Positions 45,554 to 55,193 of a DNA stretch of 64,000 nt are shown here, in pieces. The notes beneath the pieces are model-generated. The model had not been told where the DNA came from. It did no database searches and saw only the letters and a program-made list of their open reading frames with translations. The stretch is from DATEOR01 sp963766725 (GTDB lineage Bacteria > Actinomycetota > Thermoleophilia > Gaiellales > Gaiellaceae): positions 248,001 through 312,000 of the forward strand of contig CAVYBK010000006.1 of the NCBI GenBank assembly GCA_963766725.1, given 5' to 3'. The translations under genes and the position numbers were made by a program. The number at the start of each line of letters is the position of its first letter. The first letter of the stretch is position 1.

Positions 45554-45862
45554 CTAGTCGCCCCAGTCGAAGTCGCGCGAGCGGCCCCACAGCGTGTCCT
45601 CCGGATCCTTCGGCTCTGAGTCGCCGTTATCCCCGGTCGGCCACGCGAGCACCTTCTCCGGATCGAGCGCGGGCTCGACGCCGCTCAGCGTGTCTTCGAT
45701 GCGTGCTTGCTCTTCGGTCTTGAAGAGCGGGTGGTTCTGGAAGGGATCGTCGACGTGATAGCCGGAGATCGGCATCTCGCGTTCGAGATCAGTGTTTTTG
45801 CGCTTGAGCTCGAGATGGTCTTCGATCACGCGCGCGAAAGTCGAGTCCTTGTCGAACGACAT
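45554..45862 (-). CDS. Hypothetical protein (102 aa)
   Basis: An acidic, soluble protein (MSFDKDSTFARVIEDHLELKR at the start; DTLWGRSRDFDWGD at the end). No family recognised. GGAGG lies 4 nt before ATG 45862, which is better placed than the adjacent upstream GTG. It stands alone between the trypsin-like gene and the diguanylate cyclase. Confidence 0.6.
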   Translation of the reverse strand: MSFDKDSTFARVIEDHLELKRKNTDLEREMPISGYHVDDPFQNHPLFKTEEQARIEDTLSGVEPALDPEKVLAWPTGDNGDSEPKDPEDTLWGRSRDFDWGD

Positions 45863-45947
45863 CACACCTCCGTGTCGGTCGTCTGGGGGCCGAAGGTCAG
45901 CGGCAGATCATAGACGACGGCGTCAGTTGTCGGAACTTGAACAGACC

Positions 45948-47720
45948 TTAGTGAGAGGCACGGACAGGCCCGTTTGTCTCGGCACACACCACGCAGTTCT
46001 TCCCAGCCCGCTTCGCGCGGTAGAGCGCCTCGTCGGCAGCGGCGAACAGACCCGGGCCGGTGCCGGCTTCCGGGAACGATGCGACGCCGAAGCTCGAGGT
46101 CACGGTCACCGGCTCGTCATGCGCCTCGGCCATCGCCCGCGACTCGACCGCCTCGCGAAGCCGTTCGGCCAGGGCCTCGGCACCGACGATGTCGGTCTGC
46201 GGGAGCAGGATGGCGAATTCCTCGCCTCCGTACCGCGCCGCCACGTCGATGTCGCGGACCGTCTCGCGGAGGATGTCGGCGAACGAGCGGAGCACCTCGT
46301 CCCCGGCCTGGTGGCCGAAGCGGTCGTTCACCTGCTTGAAGTTGTCCAGGTCGGCCAGAATGAGCGCGAGGGTGCCGCCGAAGCGCTCGGCGCGGCTGAT
46401 CTCGTTCGCGAGCGAGTCCTCGAACTCGCGGCGGTTGGCGAGCTCGGTGAGGCCGTCCGTGCTCGCCTGGCGCGCGACGAGGCGGTGCAGCCGCACGTTC
46501 TCGAGGGCGATGGACGCCTGCGAGCCGAGCCAGAGCGCCAGCTCACGGGACTGGTCGCCGAAATCCGCGCCCGCCGGAGTGAGGAGGAGCATCGCGTCCT
46601 CGCCGCCCTCGGGGCCGAGTGGGATGACAAGCGGGCGGCCGCCCTCGTCGGGGTCGCCGGCGCGCGCCTGCTCTTCTCCGTCGACGACGAGCCGTCCACC
46701 GGCGGCGCCGGTCGCCTCGACCGCGCTCTCGACGATGACGTTGAGGAGCATGAAGGGGTCGTGCGTCGCGGCTAGGGCCTTGCCGAAGCGGTCGACTGCG
46801 TCCTGCACGCGGCCGCGCTCGGCGGCGAGCTGGCCGGACATCTCGTTGAACGCCCGTCCGAGGGTCGCGAGCTCGTCGCGGCCACGTACAGGAACACGCT
46901 GGCCGAACTGGCCGCGGGAAACGGCGCCGGCGGCATCGGCGAGCTCCCCCAGCGAGCGTACGATCGTCCGGCCGAGGAGCCACGCGAGGATCGCCACGAT
47001 CGCGAGAGCGAGGAAGGCGAAGATCAGGAACCGCTCCCGTAGGGCGGAGACCGAATTGTCGATCGCAGACTTCGGCGTGACGACGACCAGGGTGAGCGGC
47101 GGGCTCGACTCGAGGATCGGGGCGGACACGGCGCGGTAGCGGCTGTCGCCGAGGTTCGTGTAGCTCGGCTCGGGGAGCGGGGTGACCTGCGTCCCGACGA
47201 TGTCGCCAGGACCGGCCAGGACCTTGCCGCCCTGCGCGAGCAGGATTCGGTCGGGAGCTCCGAGGCCCGTCGCGGCGCGAAGCTGGGCGAGAAGCGAGCC
47301 GTCGAGCGGGAGCCAGACGACGATGCGGCCGAGCAACGCGCCGTTCTCCGCGAAGACGGACGACGTGCGCTCGACATGGAGGCCCACCGGAGCCTCTCCC
47401 GCGATCAACTGGCCGTTGACGTAGAAGGCCGCATCGGGAACCGAGCGGGCCAGGCGGACGAGCGCGGCGCGGTTGCGTGTCTGGAAGGCCTGCTGGACGC
47501 TCGTGGCGTGGGCGAGAGAATTCGCCGTTCCGGCCAGGTCCGCGCGGACTCGCCGCGAGTAGTCGTTGATCGCAACGCGAAGCGCCGCGTTCAAACGCGA
47601 GTCGGTGTTACCGACCTCGCCCCTGGTGGCCACTTCGCTGAACGCCCATGAAGCAGCGAGCAGCGGCAGTAGCGCCAGGAGAAGGAAATACGTGACGAGC
47701 CGAAGCTTGAAACTACCCAA
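45948..47720 (-). CDS. Membrane diguanylate cyclase (sensor-HAMP-GAF-GGDEF)
   Basis: 590 residues. A first span, an extracytoplasmic sensor of about 230 residues, a second span (FLIFAFLALAIVAILAWLLG), a HAMP segment ending FNEMSGQL, a GAF-like domain, then GGDEF with the active loop YGGEEF and an intact inhibitory site RDID five residues before it. It should make cyclic di-GMP from GTP under external control. The TTG start has TAGGCG 6 nt upstream. Confidence 0.92.
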   Translation of the reverse strand: MGSFKLRLVTYFLLLALLPLLAASWAFSEVATRGEVGNTDSRLNAALRVAINDYSRRVRADLAGTANSLAHATSVQQAFQTRNRAALVRLARSVPDAAFYVNGQLIAGEAPVGLHVERTSSVFAENGALLGRIVVWLPLDGSLLAQLRAATGLGAPDRILLAQGGKVLAGPGDIVGTQVTPLPEPSYTNLGDSRYRAVSAPILESSPPLTLVVVTPKSAIDNSVSALRERFLIFAFLALAIVAILAWLLGRTIVRSLGELADAAGAVSRGQFGQRVPVRGRDELATLGRAFNEMSGQLAAERGRVQDAVDRFGKALAATHDPFMLLNVIVESAVEATGAAGGRLVVDGEEQARAGDPDEGGRPLVIPLGPEGGEDAMLLLTPAGADFGDQSRELALWLGSQASIALENVRLHRLVARQASTDGLTELANRREFEDSLANEISRAERFGGTLALILADLDNFKQVNDRFGHQAGDEVLRSFADILRETVRDIDVAARYGGEEFAILLPQTDIVGAEALAERLREAVESRAMAEAHDEPVTVTSSFGVASFPEAGTGPGLFAAADEALYRAKRAGKNCVVCAETNGPVRASH

Positions 47721-47799
47721 GTGCCGCGCCTAACTCTCGTAGGGTTAACCACGTACCCGACCTGTCTATCGGCTCTGTCGCAATCCCTCCTTAGGGTGA

Positions 47800-47819
47800 T
47801 CTGACCCGAAAGGGTCAGA
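47800..47819 (-). terminator. Hairpin after the small membrane genes
   Basis: TCTGACCC, loop GAAA, GGGTCAGA: an 8-bp perfect stem that overlaps the stop codon of the gene at 47815. No T-run follows. The region 47721-47799 shows nothing else. Confidence 0.5.
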
Positions 47820-48084
47820 AAACAGGTCGTTCGAGACTGATTGCGATGACCATTCCCGCGAACCAGCAGACACCTGCGAAGGCCACCGCGAACGCGGCCA
47901 GGCCTCGCTGAAAGCCTCCGATTCCCGCAGCGACGAGGGCAACGAGGACCGCGGCGGCGCCCACGCGGCCGGGGTAGTAGACGAGGCCTGCGGCTGCCGC
48001 GAAGATCGCGAAGGCGGCCATGAAGCCCGCAACCGTCGAGGCCGCGCCCTCGCCGGACCGCGAATCGCTCTCGTGCGCGCTCAT
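47815..48084 (-). CDS. Small membrane protein (89 aa)
   Basis: Three hydrophobic segments after a Ser/Glu-rich N terminus (MSAHESDSRSGEG). The first, GFMAAFAIFAAAAGLVYYPG, is followed by VGAAAVLVALVAAGIGG and FAVAFAGVCWFAGMVIAI. Unknown function. The ATG overlaps the stop of the next upstream gene (ATGA), so the two are co-translated. Confidence 0.75.
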   Translation of the reverse strand: MSAHESDSRSGEGAASTVAGFMAAFAIFAAAAGLVYYPGRVGAAAVLVALVAAGIGGFQRGLAAFAVAFAGVCWFAGMVIAISLERPVF

Positions 48085-48356
48085 CAGAGCTTCTCAGCCC
48101 TGGACGGCGCGAAGGCCGGCCGCGGCCGCCTCTCGGGCGAGCCGTGCGGCCCAGGATGGCGTCCGGGCACCCAGCGCCTTCCCGACGACGGGTGCCAGAC
48201 AGGGCCGCCGCCGTCCTCCCCGCCCGGAAGCGCGCGGTCGTAGGCCGGATCCGTGCCCGGTTCCGGCGGGTCCTTGACGGCCCACCAGATCACGTAACCG
48301 AGGTACGCGGCCGGGATCTTCAGGATCACCAAGAAGAAGATGGTGAACCAGAGCAT
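48084..48356 (-). CDS. Small membrane-anchored protein (90 aa)
   Basis: One N-terminal span (MLWFTIFFLVILKIPAAYLG then YVIWWAVKD) followed by a Pro/Gly/Arg-rich soluble tail (HPSSGRRWVPGRHPGPHG). Such short proteins with a YVIWWAVKDPPEP turn occur in actinobacteria without assigned function. TACACT lies 8 nt before the chosen ATG at 48356; a GTG two codons earlier is possible. Confidence 0.65.
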   Translation of the reverse strand: MLWFTIFFLVILKIPAAYLGYVIWWAVKDPPEPGTDPAYDRALPGGEDGGGPVWHPSSGRRWVPGRHPGPHGSPERRPRPAFAPSRAEKL

Positions 48357-48497
48357 CGCCACTGAGTGTAACGTAGCCCGCTTCCGGTAACACCCAACAC
48401 GCGCGCTCGCCGCTGCGGCCAACTTCGGCGAGGCGCGAACGGCCGCCCCATCGCCCAGGTGGCGGCCCGACCTCGTTCCCTACAAGGGGGTAACTAC

Positions 48498-49109
48498 GTG
48501 AAGTCATTGCGCGCGGGCGGACTTGCGCTCGCCACAGTGATCGGACTCATCTGGGCCTCGGGGGCCTTCGCACAGGAAGGGACCACGGAGCCGACCACCA
48601 CCGAAACGGCCGCCACGGAGAGCACGGCCGAGCCCGCGCCGGGTCCCTGGGCCGAGACGCCCAGGACTCGGGATCTGAAGCGGAGGGCGATCTGGCTCAA
48701 GCTCGTCGCCCGCAAGCTCTCCAAGCTGACGCAGCATCCCCGTCCCACCGTCAGCCGTACGCGGGGCGACTTCGACTCGCTCCTCCGCTACCGGCTGTGG
48801 CGTCGGGATGCATGGCGGATCCGCGCGGAGCGGGCGCGCTTTCGGGCGCATCACCCGCCCCACCTCGCCGAGTGGCGCTGCATCCACCGCTGGGAGGGGT
48901 CGTGGACCGACCCGAACTCGCCGTACTACGGCGGGCTCCAGATGGACCTCACCTTCCAGCGGGCCTACGGGCCCCGGCTGCTCCGCCACAAGGGCACGGC
49001 GAACCACTGGGCTCCCTACGAGCAGATGTGGGTGGCCGAGCGGGCGCTCAAGGCCGGCCGTGGGTTCCATCCCTGGCCGTTGACCGCCCGCAGGTGCGGG
49101 CTGATCTAG
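48498..49109 (+). CDS. Secreted Rpf/transglycosylase-like protein
   Basis: 203 residues: signal peptide (KSLRAGGLALATVIGLIWAS), a Thr/Glu/Pro-rich linker, a basic helical stretch, then a C-terminal domain HRWEGSWTDPNSPYYGGLQM followed by a Phe/Gln helix. The Glu plus YYGGLQ pattern is that of resuscitation-promoting-factor transglycosylases, which cut peptidoglycan. The domain is shorter than a full Rpf. The GTG at 48498 follows AAGGGGG. It ends on a CTAG shared with nrtR. Confidence 0.75.
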   Translation: MKSLRAGGLALATVIGLIWASGAFAQEGTTEPTTTETAATESTAEPAPGPWAETPRTRDLKRRAIWLKLVARKLSKLTQHPRPTVSRTRGDFDSLLRYRLWRRDAWRIRAERARFRAHHPPHLAEWRCIHRWEGSWTDPNSPYYGGLQMDLTFQRAYGPRLLRHKGTANHWAPYEQMWVAERALKAGRGFHPWPLTARRCGLI

Positions 49110-49792
49110 CCCGGAGGACGTAGCACCGCGAACTGGTCCGTGACCGCGAGCGAGCGGTTGCGGAAGCGATAGACCGCCGCGGGGCGCCCGCCCGCTCGAC
49201 CGGGCGGGCGCTGCTCCCCCGTCGGCTCGAGCAGCGCACGGCGAAGCAGGACACGCTGCAGGTTCGTCGCGGAGACATCGTGCCCGAGCGCCGCGCGGTA
49301 GAGCCCGCGCAGCTCGGCGATCGTGAAGGCGGGCGGCGCCAGCGCAAAGCCGATGTTCGTGTACGAGAGCTTCGCGCGGAGACGCTCCCGCCCCGCGAGG
49401 ACGGCGGCGAGGTGGTCGAAGGCGAGCTCCGGAAGCTCGTCGACTGGATGCCACGTCGTGTCGGCGGGGATTTTCGGGTCGATGCCGGCCGGCACGAGCC
49501 CGAGGTAGGCCGTCGCGATGAGCCGACGCTCAGGGTGGCGCTTCGGGTCGCTGAGCGTCTCGAGCTGCTCGAGGTGAGAGAGCTCGCGAACGTCCACCTT
49601 GGCCGCGAGATGCCGCTGGATGGACGCTTCGAGCGTCTCGCGCGCACCGAGCAGGCCGCCTGGAAGGGCCCAGGAGCCCTGGAACGGCGCTCTGGCGCGC
49701 TCCCAGAGGAGAACCTGCAACTGGCCCCTCCTCACCTGGAGGACGACCGCGAGGGCCTCGTGCTCGATTGCGTGCGTGGTAGACTTTTCCAT
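49106..49792 (-). CDS. nrtR: NrtR-type Nudix-fold transcription regulator
   Basis: 228 residues. The Nudix fold is present (FQGSWALPGGLLGARETLEASIQRHLA) but the box lacks the catalytic REUxEE (it reads RHLAAK), as in NrtR regulators that sense ADP-ribose rather than cleave it. A C-terminal winged helix follows (AFTIAELRGLYRAALGHDVSATNLQRVLLRRALLE, positions about 150-185). NrtR controls NAD synthesis and niacin uptake genes. It is divergent from an MFS gene, with a palindrome between them. Confidence 0.85.
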   Translation of the reverse strand: MEKSTTHAIEHEALAVVLQVRRGQLQVLLWERARAPFQGSWALPGGLLGARETLEASIQRHLAAKVDVRELSHLEQLETLSDPKRHPERRLIATAYLGLVPAGIDPKIPADTTWHPVDELPELAFDHLAAVLAGRERLRAKLSYTNIGFALAPPAFTIAELRGLYRAALGHDVSATNLQRVLLRRALLEPTGEQRPPGRAGGRPAAVYRFRNRSLAVTDQFAVLRPPG

Positions 49793-49794
49793 CA

Positions 49795-49817
49795 GTTATC
49801 GACTCACAGTCGTAAAC
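49795..49817. promoter_or_regulatory. Candidate NrtR operator
   Basis: A 23-bp inverted repeat, GTT-AT-CGACT-CAC-AGTCG-TA-AAC, with nine of eleven positions pairing. It sits 3 bp from the nrtR ATG and 21 bp before the MFS ATG, so it could control both. Confidence 0.55.
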
Positions 49818-49837
49818 CTAGTGAGAGGTTAGCGCAG

Positions 49838-51181
49838 ATGGCAGTCGTCGAGGCACCAGCACCCCCCATCACCCGAAGCACGGACGTCGAGGACGTCCTT
49901 CGCAGCGGCGGCTTCACCAGGTTCCACCGCCGCGCGGTCGCGGTCACCGGCTTCGCGTGGACCTTCGTGGCGATGGAGATTCTGCTCGTCGGCTTCACCG
50001 TTCCGGTCTTCACGGCTCTCTGGGGGATCTCGGGCAGCCTGGCCGGCTGGATCACCGCCTCGGCGCTCGCCGGCTCGCTCGTCGGCAGCGTCGTCTTCGG
50101 CCGGCTCGCCGACCGGATCGGCCGCCGGCGCATCTTCGTGACCGCGATCCTCTGGTACGCGAGCTTCACCGCGCTGACCGCCCTCGCGTGGGGGCCCTGG
50201 TCGGTCTCGGCCTTCCGCTTCCTCGCAGGCATCGGTCTCGGCGCGCTCCTCGTCGTCGACCCCTCCATGCTCTCGGAGTACCTCCCGCCGCAGAACCGCG
50301 GCCGCTTCCTCGTCTTCCTGGACTTCTTCTGGCCCGTCGGCCTGCTCCTCGCGACCGGACTTTCATGGGTCTTCCTCGACCAGATCGGCGGCGACTCCGG
50401 CTGGCGCTACCTCTTCCTCGCCGCCTCCTTCCCCGCCTTCCTCGCCTTCCTCGCACGGCTCAACCTCCCGGAGAGCCCTTACTGGCTCGCCCGCAACGGA
50501 CGCCGGCGCGAAGCGGCGGAGGTCCTCGAGCAGATCACGGGCCGGCCCGTCTCCGCCGACGAGCTGACGGTCGCGGAGGAGCCGCGCGGCTCGCTCCGCG
50601 AGCTCGTCTCGGAGAAGCTCGGCGGCCGCTCGGCGATGATCGTCCTCGTCTGGATCGCCCTCAACATCTCGTACTACGGGCTCTTCCTCTGGCTTCCGTT
50701 CGTCCTCCAGGCCGAGAAGGACTTCACGGTCAACGTCTACCTCCTGCTGGCCCTCTCCGCGCTCTCGCAGTTCCCGGGCTACGGCGCCTCGATCTGGCTC
50801 GTGGAGCGGATCGGGCGCAAGCGGACGCTGACGCTCTTCCTCGCGCTCGGCGGCGTGAGCGCGCTCACGTTCGCCCTCGCCGAGACGCAGGCCGTCTTCA
50901 TCGCCTCGCTCTTCTTCGTCGGCTTCTTCAACCTCGGCGCGTGGGGTGCGGTGTACCCGTACACGGCGGAGCTCTTCCCCACGCGCCTCCGCTCGACCGC
51001 CTTCGGAATGGTGGAGGGCTTCGGCAAGGGCGCCGCGATCGGCGGCCCGTACCTCTTCGGCGCGCTGATCGACCGGACGGGAGACACGGTCTGGTCGCTG
51101 GTCTTCGTCGCCCTCGTCATGGTCGCGGGGGCGGTGGCAACCCTCTTCGGACGGGAGACGCGCGGGACTAAGCTGACTTAG
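49838..51181 (+). CDS. MFS transporter, probable niacin permease (NiaP-like)
   Basis: 447 residues, 12 spans. Family motif GRLADRIGRRRIFV lies between spans 2 and 3, and LNLPESPYWLARNGR precedes the central loop, as in the sugar-porter-like branch that includes NiaP. The divergent NrtR gene and the palindrome between them make nicotinate or nicotinamide the best-supported substrate; sequence alone does not prove it. The ATG is at 49838. The stop overlaps the next start by one base. Confidence 0.82.
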   Translation: MAVVEAPAPPITRSTDVEDVLRSGGFTRFHRRAVAVTGFAWTFVAMEILLVGFTVPVFTALWGISGSLAGWITASALAGSLVGSVVFGRLADRIGRRRIFVTAILWYASFTALTALAWGPWSVSAFRFLAGIGLGALLVVDPSMLSEYLPPQNRGRFLVFLDFFWPVGLLLATGLSWVFLDQIGGDSGWRYLFLAASFPAFLAFLARLNLPESPYWLARNGRRREAAEVLEQITGRPVSADELTVAEEPRGSLRELVSEKLGGRSAMIVLVWIALNISYYGLFLWLPFVLQAEKDFTVNVYLLLALSALSQFPGYGASIWLVERIGRKRTLTLFLALGGVSALTFALAETQAVFIASLFFVGFFNLGAWGAVYPYTAELFPTRLRSTAFGMVEGFGKGAAIGGPYLFGALIDRTGDTVWSLVFVALVMVAGAVATLFGRETRGTKLT

Positions 51182-53096
51182 TGAACCGGCTCGCCCAGGA
51201 GACCAGCCCCTACCTCCTCCAGCACGCCGACAACCCCGTCGACTGGTACCCGTGGGGGGATGACGCGTTCGAGCGCGCCCGCGCCGAGGACAAGCCGATC
51301 CTGCTCTCGGTCGGCTATGCGGCCTGCCACTGGTGCCACGTCATGGAGCACGAGTCCTTCGAGGACGAAGAGACGGCGAGGCTCATGAACGAGCGCTTCG
51401 TCCCGGTGAAGGTCGACCGGGAGGAGCGCCCGGACGTGGACGGGCTGTACATGGAGGCGGTCGTCACCATGACCGGCCACGGCGGCTGGCCGATGACCGT
51501 CTTCCTCACGCCTGACGGGCGGCCGTTCTACGGAGGCACGTACTTCCCGCCGGAGCCGCGCTTCAACATGCCGAGCTTCACGCAGCTCCTTCTGGCCGTG
51601 TCGAAGGCCTACGAGGAGCGGCGCCGCGAGCTCGAGGAGCAGGCCGACGCGCTCGTGGGCGCGATCCGCGAGGCGAGCGAGCGCCCGCCGTCCAACGAGC
51701 CGCTCACATCGGAGCTGGTCGTGAACGCCGTTTCGGCGCTTCGCGCGCAGTTCGACCCCGAGCACGGCGGCTTCGGGCGCGCGCCGAAGTTCCCGCCCGG
51801 CGTCGAACCTCGAGCTCCTGCTGCGAACCGGGCGCGACGACGCGGTCGCGATGGTGCGGACGACCCTCGACGGAATGGCCGCGGGCGGCATGTACGACGT
51901 CCTCGGCGGCGGGTTCCACCGCTACTCCGTGGACGAAGCCTGGCTCGTCCCGCACTTCGAGAAGATGCTCTACGACAACGCGCTCCTCGCGCCCACGTAC
52001 CTCCACGCCTGGCTGGTCACCGGGGAGGAGCGGTACCGGCAGGTGGCGGAGGAGACCCTCGACTACATGGCCCGCGACCTCAGGCTTCCGGAAGGAGGCT
52101 TCGCCTCGGCGCAGGACGCGGACACGGACGGCGTCGAGGGCCTCACCTACTCGTGGACCGCGGAGGAGATCGAGGAGGCGCTCGGCGAGCCGCATCCGGA
52201 GTGGCTCCAGCCCTTCGAGCATGGCCGCTCCGTCATCCGCGGCGACGTGCCGGAGGAGGCCCGCCGCCGGCTGCTCGAGGTGCGATCACAGCGGCCGCAG
52301 CCCTTCCGCGACGACAAGGCGATCACGGCCTGGAACGGCATGGCGCTGGCCGCCTTTGCGGAGGCCGCGCACCGGCTCGAGCGGCCGGACTATCTGGAGG
52401 TCGCGCTCGACCTCGCGCGCTTCCTCGGCGAGACGATGGCGGACGGCCAGGGCGGCCTCCTTCGCACCTACCGCGACGGAGTCGCCAAGATCGACGGGTA
52501 CCTCGAGGACTACGCGCACGTCGCCAACGGCTACGTCGAGCTTCACTGGGCCACGGGGGATCCGCGCTGGCTCGAGGAGGCCTACCGGCTCGCGCAGCGG
52601 GCGCAGGCCTTCGCCGACCCCGAGCGCGGCGGGTGGTTCGTCGGCGACCACGACCTCGTGGCGCGGCGCAAGGAGTTCGACGACCACCCGACGCCGTCAG
52701 GGAACTCGATGATGGCCTCCGTCGCCCTTCGCCTCGCGCGAATCTGGGGGGACGAGGTGCTCGAGCGCGCCGCCGTCGGCGCGTTCCGCCTCGCCAGGCC
52801 GCTGCTCGAGCGCGCGCCCAACGGCGCTCGGGCACATGCTCTGCGCGCTCGACCTCCACTTCTCCACCCCGAGGGAGGTGGCGGTCGTCGGCGAGTCCGA
52901 GGAGCTCCGCAGCGCGGCGCTCCAGGGCTTCCAGCCGAACACGGTCTTCGCGTTCGCACCGGAGCCGACCGACGCGGTGCCGCTCCTCGCGGGGAGGGGC
53001 CTCGTGGACGGCAACCCGGCCGCCTACGTCTGCGAGCGCTTTGCCTGCCAGGCGCCCGTCACGAGCCGCGAAGAGCTCCTCAGCGCAACGGGTTAG
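51181..53096 (+). CDS. Thioredoxin-domain / glycan-hydrolase-fold protein (DUF255, YyaL-like), frameshifted
   Basis: About 638 residues. The N-terminal DUF255 thioredoxin domain shows NRLAQETSPYLLQHADNPVDW, the CHWCHVMEHESFED active site and GGWPMTVFLTPDG. The rest is an alpha/alpha barrel (GGGFHRYSVDEAWLVPHFEKM, then DDKAITAWNGMALAAFAEAA), as in SPATA20/YyaL proteins, whose role is unknown. Two one-base frame changes lie near 51806 and 52833. The GTG start overlaps the MFS stop. Confidence 0.9.
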
Positions 53097-54184
53097 ACCG
53101 GCGGGGGCTCCCAGGCCGGTTCGGCCTCGGGCACGACCAGTGCCGGCTCGACCTGCTTGGGCTCGATCTTCCCGGCCTTGATGTCCTCCGCCCAATGGCA
53201 CGCGACGACGTGGTCGGGCCCGAGCTTGCGGAGGAGCGGCTCCTCGTCGCGGCAGAGCGTCGGCTGCACGTAGGGGCAGCGTGTGTGGAACCTGCACGCG
53301 GCCGGGGGATTCGCCGGGCTCGGCAGGTCGCCGGCGAGGAGGATCGTCTCGCGCTCGCGCTCGACGACCGGGTCAGGGATCGGCACCGCCGAGAGGAGCG
53401 AGATCGTGTACGGGTGGAGCGGGTCGTCGTAGAGCTCGGCGGCCGCGGAGATCTCGACGATCTTGCCGAGGTACATGACCGCGATCCGGTCCGAGATGTG
53501 GCGGACGACCGCGAGGTCGTGGGCGATGAAGAGGTACGTGAGCTCGAAGTCGGACTGCAGGTTCTCGAGCAGGTTGATGATCTGCGCCTGGATCGAGACG
53601 TCGAGCGCCGAGACCGGCTCGTCGCAGACGATGAAGTCGGGGTTGAGCGCGAGGGAGCGCGCGAGGCCGATGCGCTGCCGCTGGCCGCCCGAGAACTCGT
53701 GCGGATAGCGGGTGGCCGCGTCGGCGGGGAGCCCGACGATCTCGAGGAGCTCCCGCACGCGACTCGAGCTCTCTTTCCTCCCAGAGAGGCCGTGCACGCG
53801 CAGGGGCTCGCCGACGATCCTCCCGACGCTGTGGCGCGGGTTGAGAGACGCGTACGGGTCCTGGAAGACCATCTGCATCCGGCGCCGGAGCGGCCGGATC
53901 TCGTTCTGCGACAGGGTCGTGATGTCCTTACCGTCGAAGACGATCCTGCCGGCGGTCGGCTCGTAGAGGCGGAGAATCGTTCGCCCGACCGTCGTCTTGC
54001 CGCAGCCGGACTCGCCGACGAGCCCGAGCGTCTCGCCGCGGCTGATCGAGAAGCTGACGTCGTCGACGGCCTTGATGTCGCCGATGTGGCGGTCGAGGAC
54101 GATGCCGCTCTTGATCGGGAACCAGACCCTGAGGTTCTCGACCTCGACGAGAGCGCCGTCGCCGTTGCTCGCGACCTCAGCCAA
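53093..54184 (-). CDS. Peptide ABC transporter ATPase (DppF/OppF type)
   Basis: ABC ATPase of 363 residues: Walker A GLVGESGCGKTTVGR, Q-loop MVFQDPYASLNPR, signature FSGGQRQRIGLAR, Walker B DFIVCDEPVSALD, switch AHDLAVV, and the OppF C-terminal cysteine region (CRFHTRCPYVQPTLC). It powers uptake of oligopeptides. TTG 54184 is chosen because it overlaps the upstream gene and gives a normal N terminus. Last gene of the operon. Confidence 0.93.
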   Translation of the reverse strand: MAEVASNGDGALVEVENLRVWFPIKSGIVLDRHIGDIKAVDDVSFSISRGETLGLVGESGCGKTTVGRTILRLYEPTAGRIVFDGKDITTLSQNEIRPLRRRMQMVFQDPYASLNPRHSVGRIVGEPLRVHGLSGRKESSSRVRELLEIVGLPADAATRYPHEFSGGQRQRIGLARSLALNPDFIVCDEPVSALDVSIQAQIINLLENLQSDFELTYLFIAHDLAVVRHISDRIAVMYLGKIVEISAAAELYDDPLHPYTISLLSAVPIPDPVVERERETILLAGDLPSPANPPAACRFHTRCPYVQPTLCRDEEPLLRKLGPDHVVACHWAEDIKAGKIEPKQVEPALVVPEAEPAWEPPPV

Positions 54185-55190
54185 CCACGGCCGCCCTGGA
54201 CCTCTGCCACTCCTCGACCGGCACCGGGTTGAAGCAGGCAACCATGTGGCCGGGCTCGAGCTCTCGGAGCGGCGGCACCTCGAGGCTCGACTGCTCGACC
54301 TCGAAGCGACAGCGGGGCTGGAAGGGACAGGCCTGCGGCGCGCGCAGCATGTCCCGCGGCGAACCTTCGATCGGCTGCAGCCTCGTCTTCCGCTCGGCGT
54401 CGAGGCGCGGGACGCTCTGCAGAAGGCCGAGCGTGTAGGGGTGGCGCGGGCGGCCGAAGAGTTGCTCGGCGCTCCCCGTCTCCATGAACATCCCTGCGTA
54501 CATGACGTTCACTCGCTCGCACATCCCGGCGACAACGCCGAGGTCGTGCGTGATGAGCATGAGCGCCGTCTCGCGGTCCTCGACGAGGCGCTTCAGCAGG
54601 TCGAGGATCTGCGCCTGGATGGTGACGTCGAGCGCCGTCGTCGGCTCGTCGGCGATGAGGACCTTCGGCTCGCACGCCAGCGCCATGGCGATCATCGCCC
54701 GCTGCCGCATGCCTCCGGAGAACTGGTGCGGGTAGTCCTTGAGGCGGATCTCGGAGCTCGGGATCCCGACCTGGTCGAGCAGGTCGGCGACGCGCCGGTT
54801 CGCCTCGGCCTTGCTCAGGTCGAAGTGGGCCTCGAGCGCCTCGCGGATCTGCCGGCCGATCGTGAGCACCGGGTTCAGGCTCGTCATCGGGTCCTGGAAG
54901 ATCATCGCGATGTCGCGCCCGCGGATCCGACGCAGCTCCCGGTCGGAGAGCGTGAACAGGTCGCGGTCGCCGAACATCGCCGTCCCACCCGTGATCTTTC
55001 CGGCGCGCGGGAGAATCCCCATCAGCGCGAGCGAGGTCACGCTCTTGCCGCAGCCCGACTCGCCGACGATCCCGAGCGTCTCGCCGGGCGCGATGTCGAA
55101 GGAGATCCCGTTGACCGCGTGCACGGTGCCGCGCTGCGTCCAGAACTCGACGCGAAGGTCTTCGACCGAGAGGAGTGGCTGCCGGGCCAT
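54177..55190 (-). CDS. Peptide ABC transporter ATPase (DppD/OppD type)
   Basis: 337 residues: Walker A GIVGESGCGKSVTSLALMG, Q-loop MIFQDPMTSLNPV, signature FSGGMRQRAMIAMAL, Walker B VLIADEPTTALD, and a Cys region CPFQPRCRFEVEQ near the end. It pairs with the DppF-like ATPase under the two permeases. The ATG is 3 bp after the DppC stop. Confidence 0.94.
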   Translation of the reverse strand: MARQPLLSVEDLRVEFWTQRGTVHAVNGISFDIAPGETLGIVGESGCGKSVTSLALMGILPRAGKITGGTAMFGDRDLFTLSDRELRRIRGRDIAMIFQDPMTSLNPVLTIGRQIREALEAHFDLSKAEANRRVADLLDQVGIPSSEIRLKDYPHQFSGGMRQRAMIAMALACEPKVLIADEPTTALDVTIQAQILDLLKRLVEDRETALMLITHDLGVVAGMCERVNVMYAGMFMETGSAEQLFGRPRHPYTLGLLQSVPRLDAERKTRLQPIEGSPRDMLRAPQACPFQPRCRFEVEQSSLEVPPLRELEPGHMVACFNPVPVEEWQRSRAAVVG

Positions 55191-55193
55191 TGG

